A DNA stretch of 64,000 nt, from positions 434,001-498,000 of the forward strand of contig NZ_CP146092.1 of the NCBI RefSeq assembly GCF_037023145.1. Reading direction: 5' to 3'. Positions within the stretch are counted from its first letter, which is position 1. Each line of letters opens with the position of its first letter. Made by a program: the position numbers and the translations under genes. Below the pieces are notes generated by a model. That model had not been told where the DNA came from, made no database searches, and saw nothing but the letters and a program-made list of their open reading frames with translations. Positions 25,898 to 34,626 of the stretch are shown piece by piece. Source of the stretch: Ralstonia sp. RRA. GTDB lineage: Bacteria > Pseudomonadota > Gammaproteobacteria > Burkholderiales > Burkholderiaceae.

Positions 25898-28174
25898 TCA
25901 GTACGTCCCGGTCGGGATCGGGTGCAGCGGGTTGTCGCTGGACATGTCGCTCGGTGGCACCGTCATGACCGGCGGCGGCGCTGCAGGCGCGGCGGCGGGT
26001 GCCTGCGCGGGTGCCGCTGCCTCCGGCGGTGCAGCCGATGCCGTCTGCGCCGGCCCACCGGCAGATTCGGGCGCCGCCGCTGGGCCGGGCGCGGCCGGCG
26101 GTGGCGGTAGTGTGGTGCCTTCCGGCGGCGGCACCGATGTCATGAAGCGCCCGCCGAACATTGCGGGCGGCGGCGTGGTGCGCGGCGCGGCGGCAGGCTG
26201 CCCGAACGAGCCTTTGGGTGGCGCATTGCTGGCCGCGGCCGGCGCGGCGGCTGCAGCGGCGGCAGCTTTGGAAGCCTGTTCGCGTGTTGTGGTCCCGCCA
26301 CCCACGGCGCCCACCGGTACGACGGCGCCGGCAGCCGACGCCGGCGCGGGCAGTGCCGCAATCGGCGCGGCCGGCGGATCGAGCCGCAACTGCTCCGTGC
26401 GGACGGTGCTGTCGGTGCCGGACCAGATCTCGCGCGTGTCCGCATCCGCGGCCAGTTGTGGCCGCACGATGTGCGGCGTGATCTGCAGCACGATCTCGGT
26501 CTTCTTGTGCTCGCCGTTGTGGTTGGAGAACAGGCGGCCGAGCACGGGCAACTGACCCAGCCCCGGGACCTTGTTGGCCGCGTCGCGATCCTCATCCTGG
26601 ATCAGCCCGCCGAGCACCTGGGTCTCGCCGTCCTTGAGCCGCAGGGTCGTCGACGCATTGCGCGTGCCGATCTGATAGGCCAGCGAGCTCAGGCCCGTCT
26701 GCGCGTTGCTGCTGGAGATGATCTGCGTGATGTTGCTGACCTCAAGACTCATCTTGATGCCGACATCGTCATCTCGATAGACCTGCGGCTCGACTTCAAG
26801 CTTGATGCCGACGTCCAGGTACTGGATGGATTGCGAGTAGACCGGTCCACTGGTGCTCGGCACGCTGGAGCTGGAGATCACGGGCACCTTGTCGCCGATC
26901 AGGATCTTGGCCTTCTCCTTGTTGCGTGTGCGAATGCGCGGACTCGCCAGCAGGTTCGCGTCGGTATCGGTCAGCTTGAAGTTGGCCGTGGCCGACAACC
27001 CGCTGGCCGTAAGCTGATTGATCGTCAGATGGTGCAACGCGCCCCATGTGTTGGCGGAAGACGGCGTCCCGAGCGAGAAGCTGTTCGGCCAGTCGATGCC
27101 AAGATCGGTCAGGCGATCGCGCGACACTTCCAGCACCTCGACTTCCAGCATCACCTCCGGCTCAGGCAGATCCTGGGCAGCAATCATCCGCTCGGCCACG
27201 CGGATGGTCTCGGGCGTCGCCCGGATCGACACGGTATTCGCCCGGTCGTCGATCACGATCTCCTTGATCTTCAACAGGTTCTTCAGGAGTGTTTCGATGT
27301 GCTTGGCATCGGTATTGGAAAGCTGGAACGTGCGAACCTTCAGGTCTTGGTATTCCTGCTGCTTGGCCGGGGTGGCCGGATAAATGAACACCGTGGTCGC
27401 GTTGAGTACCTTCTTCGCCAGTTGGTTCTGGAGCAGGATCATGTCGACGGTATCTTCGAGCGAAGCGTTCGAGACGAAGATCGTGGTCTTCAGATCGGTA
27501 CGCACATCCCGGTCGAAAATGACGTTCAGGCCGGTGGTGCGCGACAGCGCCTCGAACACCATGCGCACGTTGGCATCGCGGAACTGCAGCGATACCGGCT
27601 TGCGCATGATCGACGCGGCCGCATTCTTGTCTTCGCTGGCCTGTTTTTGCGCGCGACGCTTCTCGGCAATCTCACGATTGAGCTGCAGCGCGAGGGCATC
27701 ATTCGGACTCTGCGCGAGCACCTGATCGATGCGCTCGGCCGCGCTGTCATACGAGCCGCGCGCGATCATCCGCTCGGCCTCTTGGAGGGTCGCATTGTCG
27801 CGCCGGCCGCGGCCGACTGCCGCGGCGATACGCTTGCCGCGCTCGCTGGTCGGGTCAAGCCGATACGCTTGTTGGAGTTGCGCTTGCGCCCCGTCGAAAT
27901 CATGGTCCAGACGCAGGCGGTCGGCCTCGTCGAGCAACACCTTGACCTGGCGGTCCCGCTCGTCCATGTACTTGAGCCTGAGCTGCGCATTGCTCGGCTC
28001 CCGCTGGCTGGCGGTCTGTAACTGGTTGACGTCCCGCGTGGTGGCACACCCGCCACCAACGGCAACGAGAACGGCCAACGCCAGGCCGCGGAGCAGCGGC
28101 GTGGGGGCTGGGTGGGGGAGCAATCGGCGGCGGTCTGCTTCAGGCGCCGCTGCCGCACGGCAGGACGGTTTCAT
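25898..28174 (-). CDS. gspD: Outer-membrane secretin (GspD/MshL-like lipoprotein)
   Basis: 758 residues. A lipobox AVGGGC (~43) means that it is probably a self-inserting lipoprotein secretin of the HxcQ/MshL kind. TPR-like helices (~60-180), an STN-type domain (VSLQFRDANVRMVFEALSRTTG, ~195) and an N1-type domain (~275-345) follow. The secretin core ends with VPGLGQLPVLGRLFS and TEIVLQITPHIVRP (~590). The last ~150 residues are an Ala/Pro/Gly-rich tail, unusual for GspD. It forms the outer-membrane channel through which folded proteins leave. TAAATG junction with the gene upstream. Confidence 0.95.
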   Translation of the reverse strand: MKPSCRAAAAPEADRRRLLPHPAPTPLLRGLALAVLVAVGGGCATTRDVNQLQTASQREPSNAQLRLKYMDERDRQVKVLLDEADRLRLDHDFDGAQAQLQQAYRLDPTSERGKRIAAAVGRGRRDNATLQEAERMIARGSYDSAAERIDQVLAQSPNDALALQLNREIAEKRRAQKQASEDKNAAASIMRKPVSLQFRDANVRMVFEALSRTTGLNVIFDRDVRTDLKTTIFVSNASLEDTVDMILLQNQLAKKVLNATTVFIYPATPAKQQEYQDLKVRTFQLSNTDAKHIETLLKNLLKIKEIVIDDRANTVSIRATPETIRVAERMIAAQDLPEPEVMLEVEVLEVSRDRLTDLGIDWPNSFSLGTPSSANTWGALHHLTINQLTASGLSATANFKLTDTDANLLASPRIRTRNKEKAKILIGDKVPVISSSSVPSTSGPVYSQSIQYLDVGIKLEVEPQVYRDDDVGIKMSLEVSNITQIISSSNAQTGLSSLAYQIGTRNASTTLRLKDGETQVLGGLIQDEDRDAANKVPGLGQLPVLGRLFSNHNGEHKKTEIVLQITPHIVRPQLAADADTREIWSGTDSTVRTEQLRLDPPAAPIAALPAPASAAGAVVPVGAVGGGTTTREQASKAAAAAAAAPAAASNAPPKGSFGQPAAAPRTTPPPAMFGGRFMTSVPPPEGTTLPPPPAAPGPAAAPESAGGPAQTASAAPPEAAAPAQAPAAAPAAPPPVMTVPPSDMSSDNPLHPIPTGTY

Positions 28175-28756
28175 TTAGTTCCCCTCGCCTTGAATGGGCA
28201 TCACTTGCTGCTGGTTCAGCGGCAGGTATGTGAAGAGCGCCCCGGTGGCCGCGATCGATTCGAATCGGTACGTCCCGTCGACCACCTCCCCGGGTGAGAC
28301 GATCAGGAGCCGATCGCCGCTGCTGATGAACACCTGCGGCTTGGCCGCATCCGGGTTGAGCGTGCCGAGATAGACGAATGGCAACGCAGGCGCGCTCGGT
28401 GGTGGAGCCGGCTCCGGCGCTGGCGCAACAACAGGAGGGGGCGGGGGCGGGGGCGGCAGCCACGACAATACGGCGAATGGATCGTTGTCCGACGTCTCCG
28501 ACAGCGGCGCACGCAACTCGGCGAGGCGCACGCGCGGCGCGGCTGGCTCCGTCTTGGCGGCCGGTTCAACACCTGAGGCCACCACGGGGTGCGACGCATC
28601 GCGTGCGGCAGCATGGCGCACGCTGGGCGGTACCGCCGCCTCCACATTCAACACATGCAACGCGTGCAGGCGCTTCGCGCCGCCCCAATAGGACAACACC
28701 GCGGTGGCAAGCACCGCGACCGCAACCAGGCTGCGGGTAGCGAGGGCCGGTTTCAT
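28175..28756 (-). CDS. PilP/GspC-like inner-membrane linker
   Basis: 193 residues. One N-terminal transmembrane segment (LVAVAVLATAVLSYWG), an Ala/Pro-rich stretch including eight consecutive prolines, then a compact C-terminal beta domain (LPFVYLGTLNPDAAKPQVFISSGDRLLIVSPGEVVDGTYRFESI). That domain resembles the PilP/GspC HR domain that docks to the secretin N0 region. No PDZ domain is present. Its ATG overlaps the stop of the gene before it (ATGA) and it ends flush with the secretin start, consistent with a partner of the secretin. Confidence 0.75.
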   Translation of the reverse strand: MKPALATRSLVAVAVLATAVLSYWGGAKRLHALHVLNVEAAVPPSVRHAAARDASHPVVASGVEPAAKTEPAAPRVRLAELRAPLSETSDNDPFAVLSWLPPPPPPPPVVAPAPEPAPPPSAPALPFVYLGTLNPDAAKPQVFISSGDRLLIVSPGEVVDGTYRFESIAATGALFTYLPLNQQQVMPIQGEGN

Positions 28757-29319
28757 GAGCTGCCCCCCTTGTAGATCAAGTCAAAGCGGATGCGGGCTTC
28801 CAGTACATCGCCGCTCACGGCGGGCCGGTCCACGTGAATTTCCTGAAGCGCCGCATTGGGGATGTTGTTCAAGACCAATGCCACGAAGCGCCGGATGGAA
28901 ACGTAGCGGTCCTTGACCGGCAGCAGGACCTGATAGCTCAGGTACGCGCCCGAACGATCGTTGCCAATCTGATACTGGGCCGAGCCGAGGGTCAGGCCTG
29001 CGGTGTGTGCCTGCGCCAGAATGGCCGCAACGTCATCGCTGCTCTGCGCGAAGGGTGGAAACCATTCTGGCAGCGTCTCCAGCAACTGCGCATCGGATAC
29101 CAGACGCGCATCGCGCACAGCACTCTGCGCGGCTGCCGCCTTCGCCAGTTGCGCCCTTTGGTGCAACGCGCGCGTGCTGGCATCGAGCATGGGCGCTGCA
29201 CACCACGTTGCCGCTGCAGCGGCGAGCATCGCGGCACCGGCCAGCCCGGTCCAGCCAAACATGCGCCGCAACCTGAATTGCAGGGTCAGCAGCAGATCGC
29301 GCAGCCGGGTGGGATTCAT
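28753..29319 (-). CDS. PilO/GspM-like platform protein
   Basis: 188 residues from the ATG at 29319 (GGAGG six bases upstream; the ATG overlaps the previous TGA). A basic N-terminus leads into a transmembrane helix (GAAMLAAAAATWCAAP), a coiled-coil-like periplasmic part (ALHQRAQLAKAAAAQSAV) and a C-terminal ferredoxin-like segment (LPVKDRYVSIRRFVALVLNNIPNAALQEI). This matches the PilO/GspM topology; the identity is inferred from topology and gene order more than sequence. Confidence 0.7.
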   Translation of the reverse strand: MNPTRLRDLLLTLQFRLRRMFGWTGLAGAAMLAAAAATWCAAPMLDASTRALHQRAQLAKAAAAQSAVRDARLVSDAQLLETLPEWFPPFAQSSDDVAAILAQAHTAGLTLGSAQYQIGNDRSGAYLSYQVLLPVKDRYVSIRRFVALVLNNIPNAALQEIHVDRPAVSGDVLEARIRFDLIYKGGSS

Positions 29320-29846
29320 GGTTTCCTCCACACCGCTGTAATCTGAAAGCGCACAGGCACGCCCGGCACCGTCGTTTCAATCAGATGCGTGTTCAGTGCG
29401 GCCTCGCGCAGCGGCTTGCTTTGCTGCAGATACTTGAGATAGCCAATGACCGCATCGAAATCCTTCGCCTCCGCAGTGATGCGGATCTGCCCTTGCGCGG
29501 ACGTATGGTCGATGCCGATGAGAGCGACGTCGTGCTCACGGTAGCCCTCTACGACGGCGAGCAGGTCTTGCCAGGGCACCGTCAATTCGGAGAGCACGGC
29601 CCGGCTGTCTTTCGCGGTTCTTTTCTCAAGCGCGGTCGGTTCGATTTTTTCAGCGCGCTTCTTGACGGGCACGCTCGAGGCGACCGAAGCGAATTCCGCA
29701 CGGGCGCGATCGTTGTTGCGGTAAGCACGCCAGAGCGCATGGCCCGCCAGCGACAGCAGCAATGCGGCGACGATCGCCAGCGAGATTCCGGCAGCGGTCG
29801 GGCCTGCACGGCGGTGCGCAAAATCCAGGGCGAGGTGCGACATCAT
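29316..29846 (-). CDS. PilN/GspL-C-like platform protein
   Basis: 176 residues from the ATG at 29846, which overlaps the previous stop (ATGA). One transmembrane helix (AAGISLAIVAALLLSLAGHALW) is followed by a coiled segment (EKIEPTALEKRTAKDSRAVL). A small alpha/beta periplasmic domain comes last (DVALIGIDHTSAQGQIRITAEAKDFDAVIGYLKYLQ), typical of PilN fimbrial-assembly proteins. With the gene before it, it would form the split equivalent of a full GspL. Confidence 0.72.
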   Translation of the reverse strand: MMSHLALDFAHRRAGPTAAGISLAIVAALLLSLAGHALWRAYRNNDRARAEFASVASSVPVKKRAEKIEPTALEKRTAKDSRAVLSELTVPWQDLLAVVEGYREHDVALIGIDHTSAQGQIRITAEAKDFDAVIGYLKYLQQSKPLREAALNTHLIETTVPGVPVRFQITAVWRKP

Positions 29847-30889
29847 TGTGCGAACTCCATGAGGCAGCACGCGGGGGCGTGGCCGCTGATGTGGTCCGTC
29901 AGCAACTGAACGTGGTCAAAGTACGGATCGAATTGCCCCGGATCGACGGCGAGCCCGCAAACGTAGACCTTGCAATCGTGAGGCAACCGAACGGAAGCGC
30001 GCTCGAAGACGTGACGGGCAACTTCACCGAGCGGCGCCGCCGTCGTCGTGGCATTCGGGAAGACCCGCTGAGCGTCATACGCGAGCCAACGCCCATCCTC
30101 GATCGTCACCGCGTGCAGCGTGGTATCCCCCACGACCAGCAGCAGACCCTCATGGCCGCTCACCGCCCGGCGCACGCGATTCAATATCTGCGGCAACCCC
30201 AGCGTGATGCTCTCAGCCTGCACCCGGGCGTCGGAACACGCCTGACCGATGCCGTCGAGCAGCGTGCGTGACAAGGCGCTGGCAAACAGGGCTCGACCGT
30301 CCTCGCGTACTTGCCAGCGGATCGACGGAACCTGCGAATCAGCACTGGAATTGGCGCCGAATACATCGGAAAAGTACGCGCGGACCACGTCCTCCACATC
30401 GCGCGCGTGCATCGAGCGGAAGTCTCCGCGCACGATGGCATGATTGCCCCAGAAGTCGTCCAGGACGATCGCAGCGCGGCGCGTTACCCGAGCGACGCGT
30501 TCTGTTGACGGAGCGGCCTGCGGCGCCTCGACTGCCAGTGCCTCGCTTTTCAGCGCTTCGGTTTTCAGCGCCTCGCTTCTCAGCGCATTGCTTCTCAGCG
30601 CATTACGCAGCGCCTCGATCGCACCCCGTTCCGTATAGCGCAGCGCTTCGTCAATCTCGATCGTCAGCCGTGGCGCGTTGCTTGCATCCGGTGCCGGCGT
30701 GGTGGCGGGCGAATCCCCAGCCCCCTCGGGCGGGACATCTGCGCTGGGATGCGAACCTGGCATGGCCCAGGACGGAAGCGCCGCATGCAGCCGGTCGGCA
30801 AAGCGCGCGCTTGCGCTTCGCTGCCGGCCCAGCGCGAGCATGCTCGCACCGAGCCCGATGGCCAGTGCCTCAGTCGACGATGGTGACAC
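29843..30889 (-). CDS. PilM/GspL-N-like cytoplasmic platform protein
   Basis: 348 residues if started at the GTG at 30889, which has GAGGAG seven bases upstream. A TTG at 30904 and an ATG at 30841 are alternatives. It overlaps the end of gspE by 20 bp. The C-terminal two thirds (IVLDDFWGNHAIV ... SALSRTLLDGIGQACSD ... LLLVVGDTTLHAVTIEDGRWLAY) have the actin-like strand order of PilM/GspL cytoplasmic domains. Between ~95 and 125 lies a pentapeptide repeat, listed separately. No transmembrane segment is obvious. It would connect the ATPase to the PilN/PilO pair. Confidence 0.7.
   Translation of the reverse strand: MSPSSTEALAIGLGASMLALGRQRSASARFADRLHAALPSWAMPGSHPSADVPPEGAGDSPATTPAPDASNAPRLTIEIDEALRYTERGAIEALRNALRSNALRSEALKTEALKSEALAVEAPQAAPSTERVARVTRRAAIVLDDFWGNHAIVRGDFRSMHARDVEDVVRAYFSDVFGANSSADSQVPSIRWQVREDGRALFASALSRTLLDGIGQACSDARVQAESITLGLPQILNRVRRAVSGHEGLLLVVGDTTLHAVTIEDGRWLAYDAQRVFPNATTTAAPLGEVARHVFERASVRLPHDCKVYVCGLAVDPGQFDPYFDHVQLLTDHISGHAPACCLMEFAQ
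30536..30610. repeat. In-frame 15-bp tandem repeat
   Basis: Five adjoining imperfect copies of CAGCGCYTCGSTTYT encode, on the minus strand, a run of SEALK-type pentapeptides (SNALRSEALKTEALKSEALA). The number of copies could vary between strains and change the length of a charged helix in the PilM-like protein. Confidence 0.8.
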
Positions 30890-32573
30890 GGTTGAGCTCC
30901 TCAAGCGTTGTCTCGCCCGCGGCCACCAGCTTGACCGCTGCCGTGCGAAGCGTTGTCATGCCGCTGCGCATCGCCGCCTGCTTGATCTGGCTGATCGGCG
31001 CGCGCTCGGACAGCAATTGCCGCAGTTCGTCATTCATGCGCAGTGACTCCGCGATGGCCCGCCGGCCGCGATAGCCGGTGCCTCGGCACGACGCACAGCC
31101 AATGCCGCGCCGAAATCGAAAGCCTTGCGCCACTTCGGGGTCGATGCCCGAGCGCGCCAGCAGTTCAGGCGCGTACTGCTCCGGCACCGAGCAATCCGCG
31201 CAGCACTGGCGCAGCAGCCGTTGCGCAATCACACCGTTCAACGCAGAAACAAAGCTGTATGAATCGACGCCCATGTTGGTAAAGCGTCCGATCACATCGA
31301 ACACGTTGTTGGCATGCACGGTCGTGAACACCTGGTGGCCGGTCAGCGCTGCCTGCACGGCAATCTGCGCGGTCTCGCTGTCACGAATTTCGCCCACCAT
31401 GATCTTGTCGGGATCGTGCCGCAGGATCGACCGCAGCCCGCGCGCGAACGTCAGCCCCTTCGCCTCGTTGACGGGAATCTGCAAGATGTCGCCCAGTTGA
31501 TATTCGACCGGGTCTTCGATCGTGATGATCTTCTCCAGGCCATCGTTGATCTCGGTGAGGATGGCGTAGAGCGTGGTGGTCTTGCCGCTGCCGGTCGGGC
31601 CGGTCACCAGCAGCATCCCGTAAGGCATGCCTGCGACCGTGCGCATGAAGGTCACGTCGTCCGTCTGGAAACCCAGCGCTTCAAGCGTCAGCCCGCCGGC
31701 TGCCTGCGAGAGCTGGTATCGATCCAGAATCCGCAGCACGGCATCCTCGCCAAACTGGTTGGGCATGATCGACACCCGAAAGTCGATGTCGCGCGCCGCG
31801 TATTGCGCCTTGAAGCGGCCGTCCTGCGGCACGCGTCGCTCGGCAATATCGAGCTCGGAGATCACCTTCAGGCGCGACAGCACCTGGTCTGCCAGCTCAC
31901 GCCCTTCCATGCGGCTGACGGCGCTCAGCACACCGTCGATCCGGTACTTGATGGTCAGCCCGCTGGCGCGGCATTCGAGGTGAATGTCGCTCGCCTGCAA
32001 TTTCAGCGCGTCGTAGATCGTGGAATTGAGCAGCCGCACGACCGGGCTGTCGTCGTGGCTGATGCCTTGTAGCGTGAGGGCAAGCGTGGCGGTATCGTGT
32101 CCGCCCTGCACGGCGCCCTCCAGCGCAACCGTGTCCATTGCGCGAACGTCTTTTTCGCGGGCGGCAAGATAGGCGGTCAAGTCTCCAACGGTTGCGAGCG
32201 ACCAGCGGTAAGGCACGGTCGGACGTGCGCGCATGCGCTGGTCAACACTGCCGCGTGTGCGTGCATCCAGCGGATCCGCAATCACGAACAGCAGGCCCGG
32301 CCCGTCGCAAAAACACAGGCACAGGCGGGTCGCCGCCTCAACAAACGGGATCACGCTGAAATCCGGCTCCAGCCCGTGCATCTCCCGGATCGTGATCGGT
32401 GCCATCCTGAACGCCCGGGCAAGCTGCGCCAGGACAACCTCGGCGTCGGCCTCCACATGTGCGGGCAGCGCTTCCAGCGCGCGGATGCCTGAGCCGTAGC
32501 GCTCGCTGAGTTCGAGCAAGGCATCGCGGTATGCCGTGCAAGAGGGTTCGACCGTCGCGCCGTTCGTTTCCAT
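30870..32573 (-). CDS. gspE: Type II secretion ATPase GspE
   Basis: 567 residues. An N-terminal GspE-N/MshEN-like domain (~20-150) is followed by the catalytic core: Walker A GPTGSGKTTT (~327), Asp box (ITIEDPVEYQ), Walker B (IMVGEIRDSETA) and His box (VFTTVHANN). Near the C-terminus QCCADC and CASC give the tetracysteine zinc site found in GspE and MshE. It drives pseudopilus assembly from the inner face of the membrane. Seven bases after gspF. All catalytic motifs are intact. Confidence 0.95.
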   Translation of the reverse strand: METNGATVEPSCTAYRDALLELSERYGSGIRALEALPAHVEADAEVVLAQLARAFRMAPITIREMHGLEPDFSVIPFVEAATRLCLCFCDGPGLLFVIADPLDARTRGSVDQRMRARPTVPYRWSLATVGDLTAYLAAREKDVRAMDTVALEGAVQGGHDTATLALTLQGISHDDSPVVRLLNSTIYDALKLQASDIHLECRASGLTIKYRIDGVLSAVSRMEGRELADQVLSRLKVISELDIAERRVPQDGRFKAQYAARDIDFRVSIMPNQFGEDAVLRILDRYQLSQAAGGLTLEALGFQTDDVTFMRTVAGMPYGMLLVTGPTGSGKTTTLYAILTEINDGLEKIITIEDPVEYQLGDILQIPVNEAKGLTFARGLRSILRHDPDKIMVGEIRDSETAQIAVQAALTGHQVFTTVHANNVFDVIGRFTNMGVDSYSFVSALNGVIAQRLLRQCCADCSVPEQYAPELLARSGIDPEVAQGFRFRRGIGCASCRGTGYRGRRAIAESLRMNDELRQLLSERAPISQIKQAAMRSGMTTLRTAAVKLVAAGETTLEELNRVTIVD

Positions 32574-32580
32574 GGCACAC

Positions 32581-33783
32581 CTACTGAACGCTGGAAGCCA
32601 ACTGGAAGATCGGCAGGTACATCAGCACCACAATGCCGCCGATCACGAAACCGATGACAATCATCATCGCGGGCTCCACAAGCCGTGAAGCCAAGTCAAT
32701 CGCCTGGGATACGCGTGCCTCCTGAAACGCGGCAATCTTGTCGAGCACCGGCCCCAGGGCGCCGGTCTTCTCCGCGACCGTCAGCAACCGGTAGGTGATC
32801 GGGTCGGCCAACCCGACATCGAGGAACGCGTCAGAGATCCTTCCGCCATTGCGAATGCGCTCCATGGCCGCCTGCAGGGCGGATCGGTCCGTGCGGCTGA
32901 CCAGCCCGCTCGCCAAGTCGAAGGCCTGCACGGCCGGAATCCCGCCGTCGGCGAGCATGGCGGAGGTCCGGAAGAACTGCGCCTGCCGGTAGACACGAAA
33001 GTGTTCGCCAATGCCGGGCAGCGACAGCAGCCGGTCGATCATCCAGTGACGTGTTGCCTGGCGCCGCAGCGCACCGGTCAATGCCAGCAGGCCGATCGCG
33101 AGTGCAATCGCCAGGCCCTGCCCGTGCGCGTGTACCAACGCACCCCAGGCCATCAGCCATTGCGAGAGCATCGGCAACTCACGTCCGCTGTGTTCCAGCA
33201 GCCCCGCAAAGCGCGGCACCACAAACGCCAGCAGAAACATGACGACCGCGCCCCCCACGGCAAGCAGCACGGCCGGGTAAATGGAAGCGGATGCCACCCG
33301 GGCACGCAGCGCCTGCAGCGTCGCACTGTTCTTCGAATAGCGTTTCAGGCTGTCGGCCAGCCCCCCGGTCTGCTCACTGGCCTTGACGCAGGCCACCAGT
33401 ACGGGCGGGAAGATGTTGTCCGCCAGGTCCAGCGCCTTGGATAGCGCGTGCCCCTCCTCCAGACGCCGAAGCAGATCCCGATACACCGCTGCCGACGCCT
33501 CGCGGCGTTCATTGCTGCCCAGCGTGCGCAGCGCATCGATGACGCTCACACCCGCATCGAGCAGCGCTGCGAGCTCGCGTGCAAACAATTCAATGTTGAA
33601 CTTCGCCGCGCCCAGCACCGTGCGGCCGACTCGGTTGCGGGACCGCGCGCTGCCGGCCCGGATCGCGATCACCTTCCAGCCTCGTGCGCTGGCCGCTGCG
33701 CTCGCGCCGGCCGGCGTGTCGCCCTCGATGCAGACCGTCTGCACCTGGCCACCGGAATCGAAGACGCGCAGCAGATACTTCAC
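32581..33783 (-). CDS. gspF: Type II secretion inner-membrane protein GspF
   Basis: About 400 residues; the GTG at 33783 has AAGGGGG upstream, and another GTG lies at 33801. Two GspF domains (~70-190 and ~270-390) each contain long amphipathic helices, with transmembrane helices near 170, 215 and 375 (MMIVIGFVIGGIVVLMYLPIFQL). The motif FARELAALLDAGVSVIDALRTL is characteristic. It forms the inner-membrane platform that contacts GspE. Confidence 0.93.
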   Translation of the reverse strand: MKYLLRVFDSGGQVQTVCIEGDTPAGASAAASARGWKVIAIRAGSARSRNRVGRTVLGAAKFNIELFARELAALLDAGVSVIDALRTLGSNERREASAAVYRDLLRRLEEGHALSKALDLADNIFPPVLVACVKASEQTGGLADSLKRYSKNSATLQALRARVASASIYPAVLLAVGGAVVMFLLAFVVPRFAGLLEHSGRELPMLSQWLMAWGALVHAHGQGLAIALAIGLLALTGALRRQATRHWMIDRLLSLPGIGEHFRVYRQAQFFRTSAMLADGGIPAVQAFDLASGLVSRTDRSALQAAMERIRNGGRISDAFLDVGLADPITYRLLTVAEKTGALGPVLDKIAAFQEARVSQAIDLASRLVEPAMMIVIGFVIGGIVVLMYLPIFQLASSVQ

Positions 33784-33842
33784 TTCATCCCCCTTCTTCA
33801 CGGGCCTTGGCCCGACCCATCACGGCCAGCCTGCAGGCGTTG

Positions 33843-34352
33843 TCACCACGAAGTGATCGCCACGTTTTCGCCGGTACCGCCGGGCTGCCCGCTCTTTCCC
33901 AGCGAGTACAGGTCGTATTCGCCATGCTCGCCGGGCGACCGGTAGACGTACGGGCGATCCCACGGGTCCAGCGGAACGGCCTTCTTCAGGTAGGGACCAC
34001 TCCAACGCGGCTGGTTTTGCGGCTTCGTGTTGAGCGCGTCCAACCCCTCTTCGGTACTCGGGTATCCGCCGATGTCGAGCCGATACTGGTCAAGCGCCTT
34101 GCCGAGCGATTCGATCTGCGCCTTCGCGATCTTGATGTTGGACTTGCCGATCTGGTCGAAATACTGCGGCGCCACCAGGCCCGCCAGCAGGCCGATGATG
34201 ACCATGACGACCAGCAGTTCCAGCAGCGTGAAGCCACCATCGCGGCGCACGCAGCGAGGTGCGAAGACCGTGCCGCAGCCACCACGTGGGCGACAGGGGA
34301 TTCGAATCATCCGCATAGCAAGCACCACGACGCGCCTCCCTTTCCGTCCCAT
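33843..34352 (-). CDS. gspG: Major pseudopilin GspG
   Basis: 169 residues from the ATG at 34352 (GAGGTG upstream; internal ATG codons at 34316 and 34310 are possible starts). An unusually long basic leader ends in GGFTLLELLVVMVIIGLLAGLVAP with Glu+5. The GspG body is complete: SLGKALDQYRLDIGGYPSTEEGLDAL, RWSGPYLKKAVPLDPWDRPYVYRSPGEHGEYDLYSLGKSGQPGG, including the aspartates of the calcium loop. First gene of the secretion operon. This is the most classical T2SS part of the set, arguing for protein secretion rather than a surface pilus. Confidence 0.95.
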   Translation of the reverse strand: MGRKGRRVVVLAMRMIRIPCRPRGGCGTVFAPRCVRRDGGFTLLELLVVMVIIGLLAGLVAPQYFDQIGKSNIKIAKAQIESLGKALDQYRLDIGGYPSTEEGLDALNTKPQNQPRWSGPYLKKAVPLDPWDRPYVYRSPGEHGEYDLYSLGKSGQPGGTGENVAITSW

Positions 34353-34626
34353 CGAGCACCTCGCCCGACTCGGCTTGATCTCATTCTTGTTCGCGCATCA
34401 CGGTAGAAGAAGTGAGGAACCCCCACCCCCACACATGGGTAAGGACCCGATGGTGGATAGGCGCACTGCGCCCCGTTGCATGCCGCCGGTCGGAATCTAG
34501 AATGCAGAAGCAGGAACAAGACCAGGGAAGGGGACAAGCCGGGCACGGATATGCGGGCAATCGGCGCGTACCGCTGCGCGGCGCCCGGCTGCGCCACATC
34601 GACCGGTGGTCACGTTCGGAGGCCTG
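34353..34626. promoter_or_regulatory. Divergent intergenic region between gspG and the sensor kinase
   Basis: No gene is supported here, so it should contain the promoters for both the secretion cluster (minus) and the kinase gene (plus). A short dyad GGGT-aagg-ACCC lies near 34437. I cannot place a convincing -35/-10 or -24/-12 pair. Confidence 0.5.
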
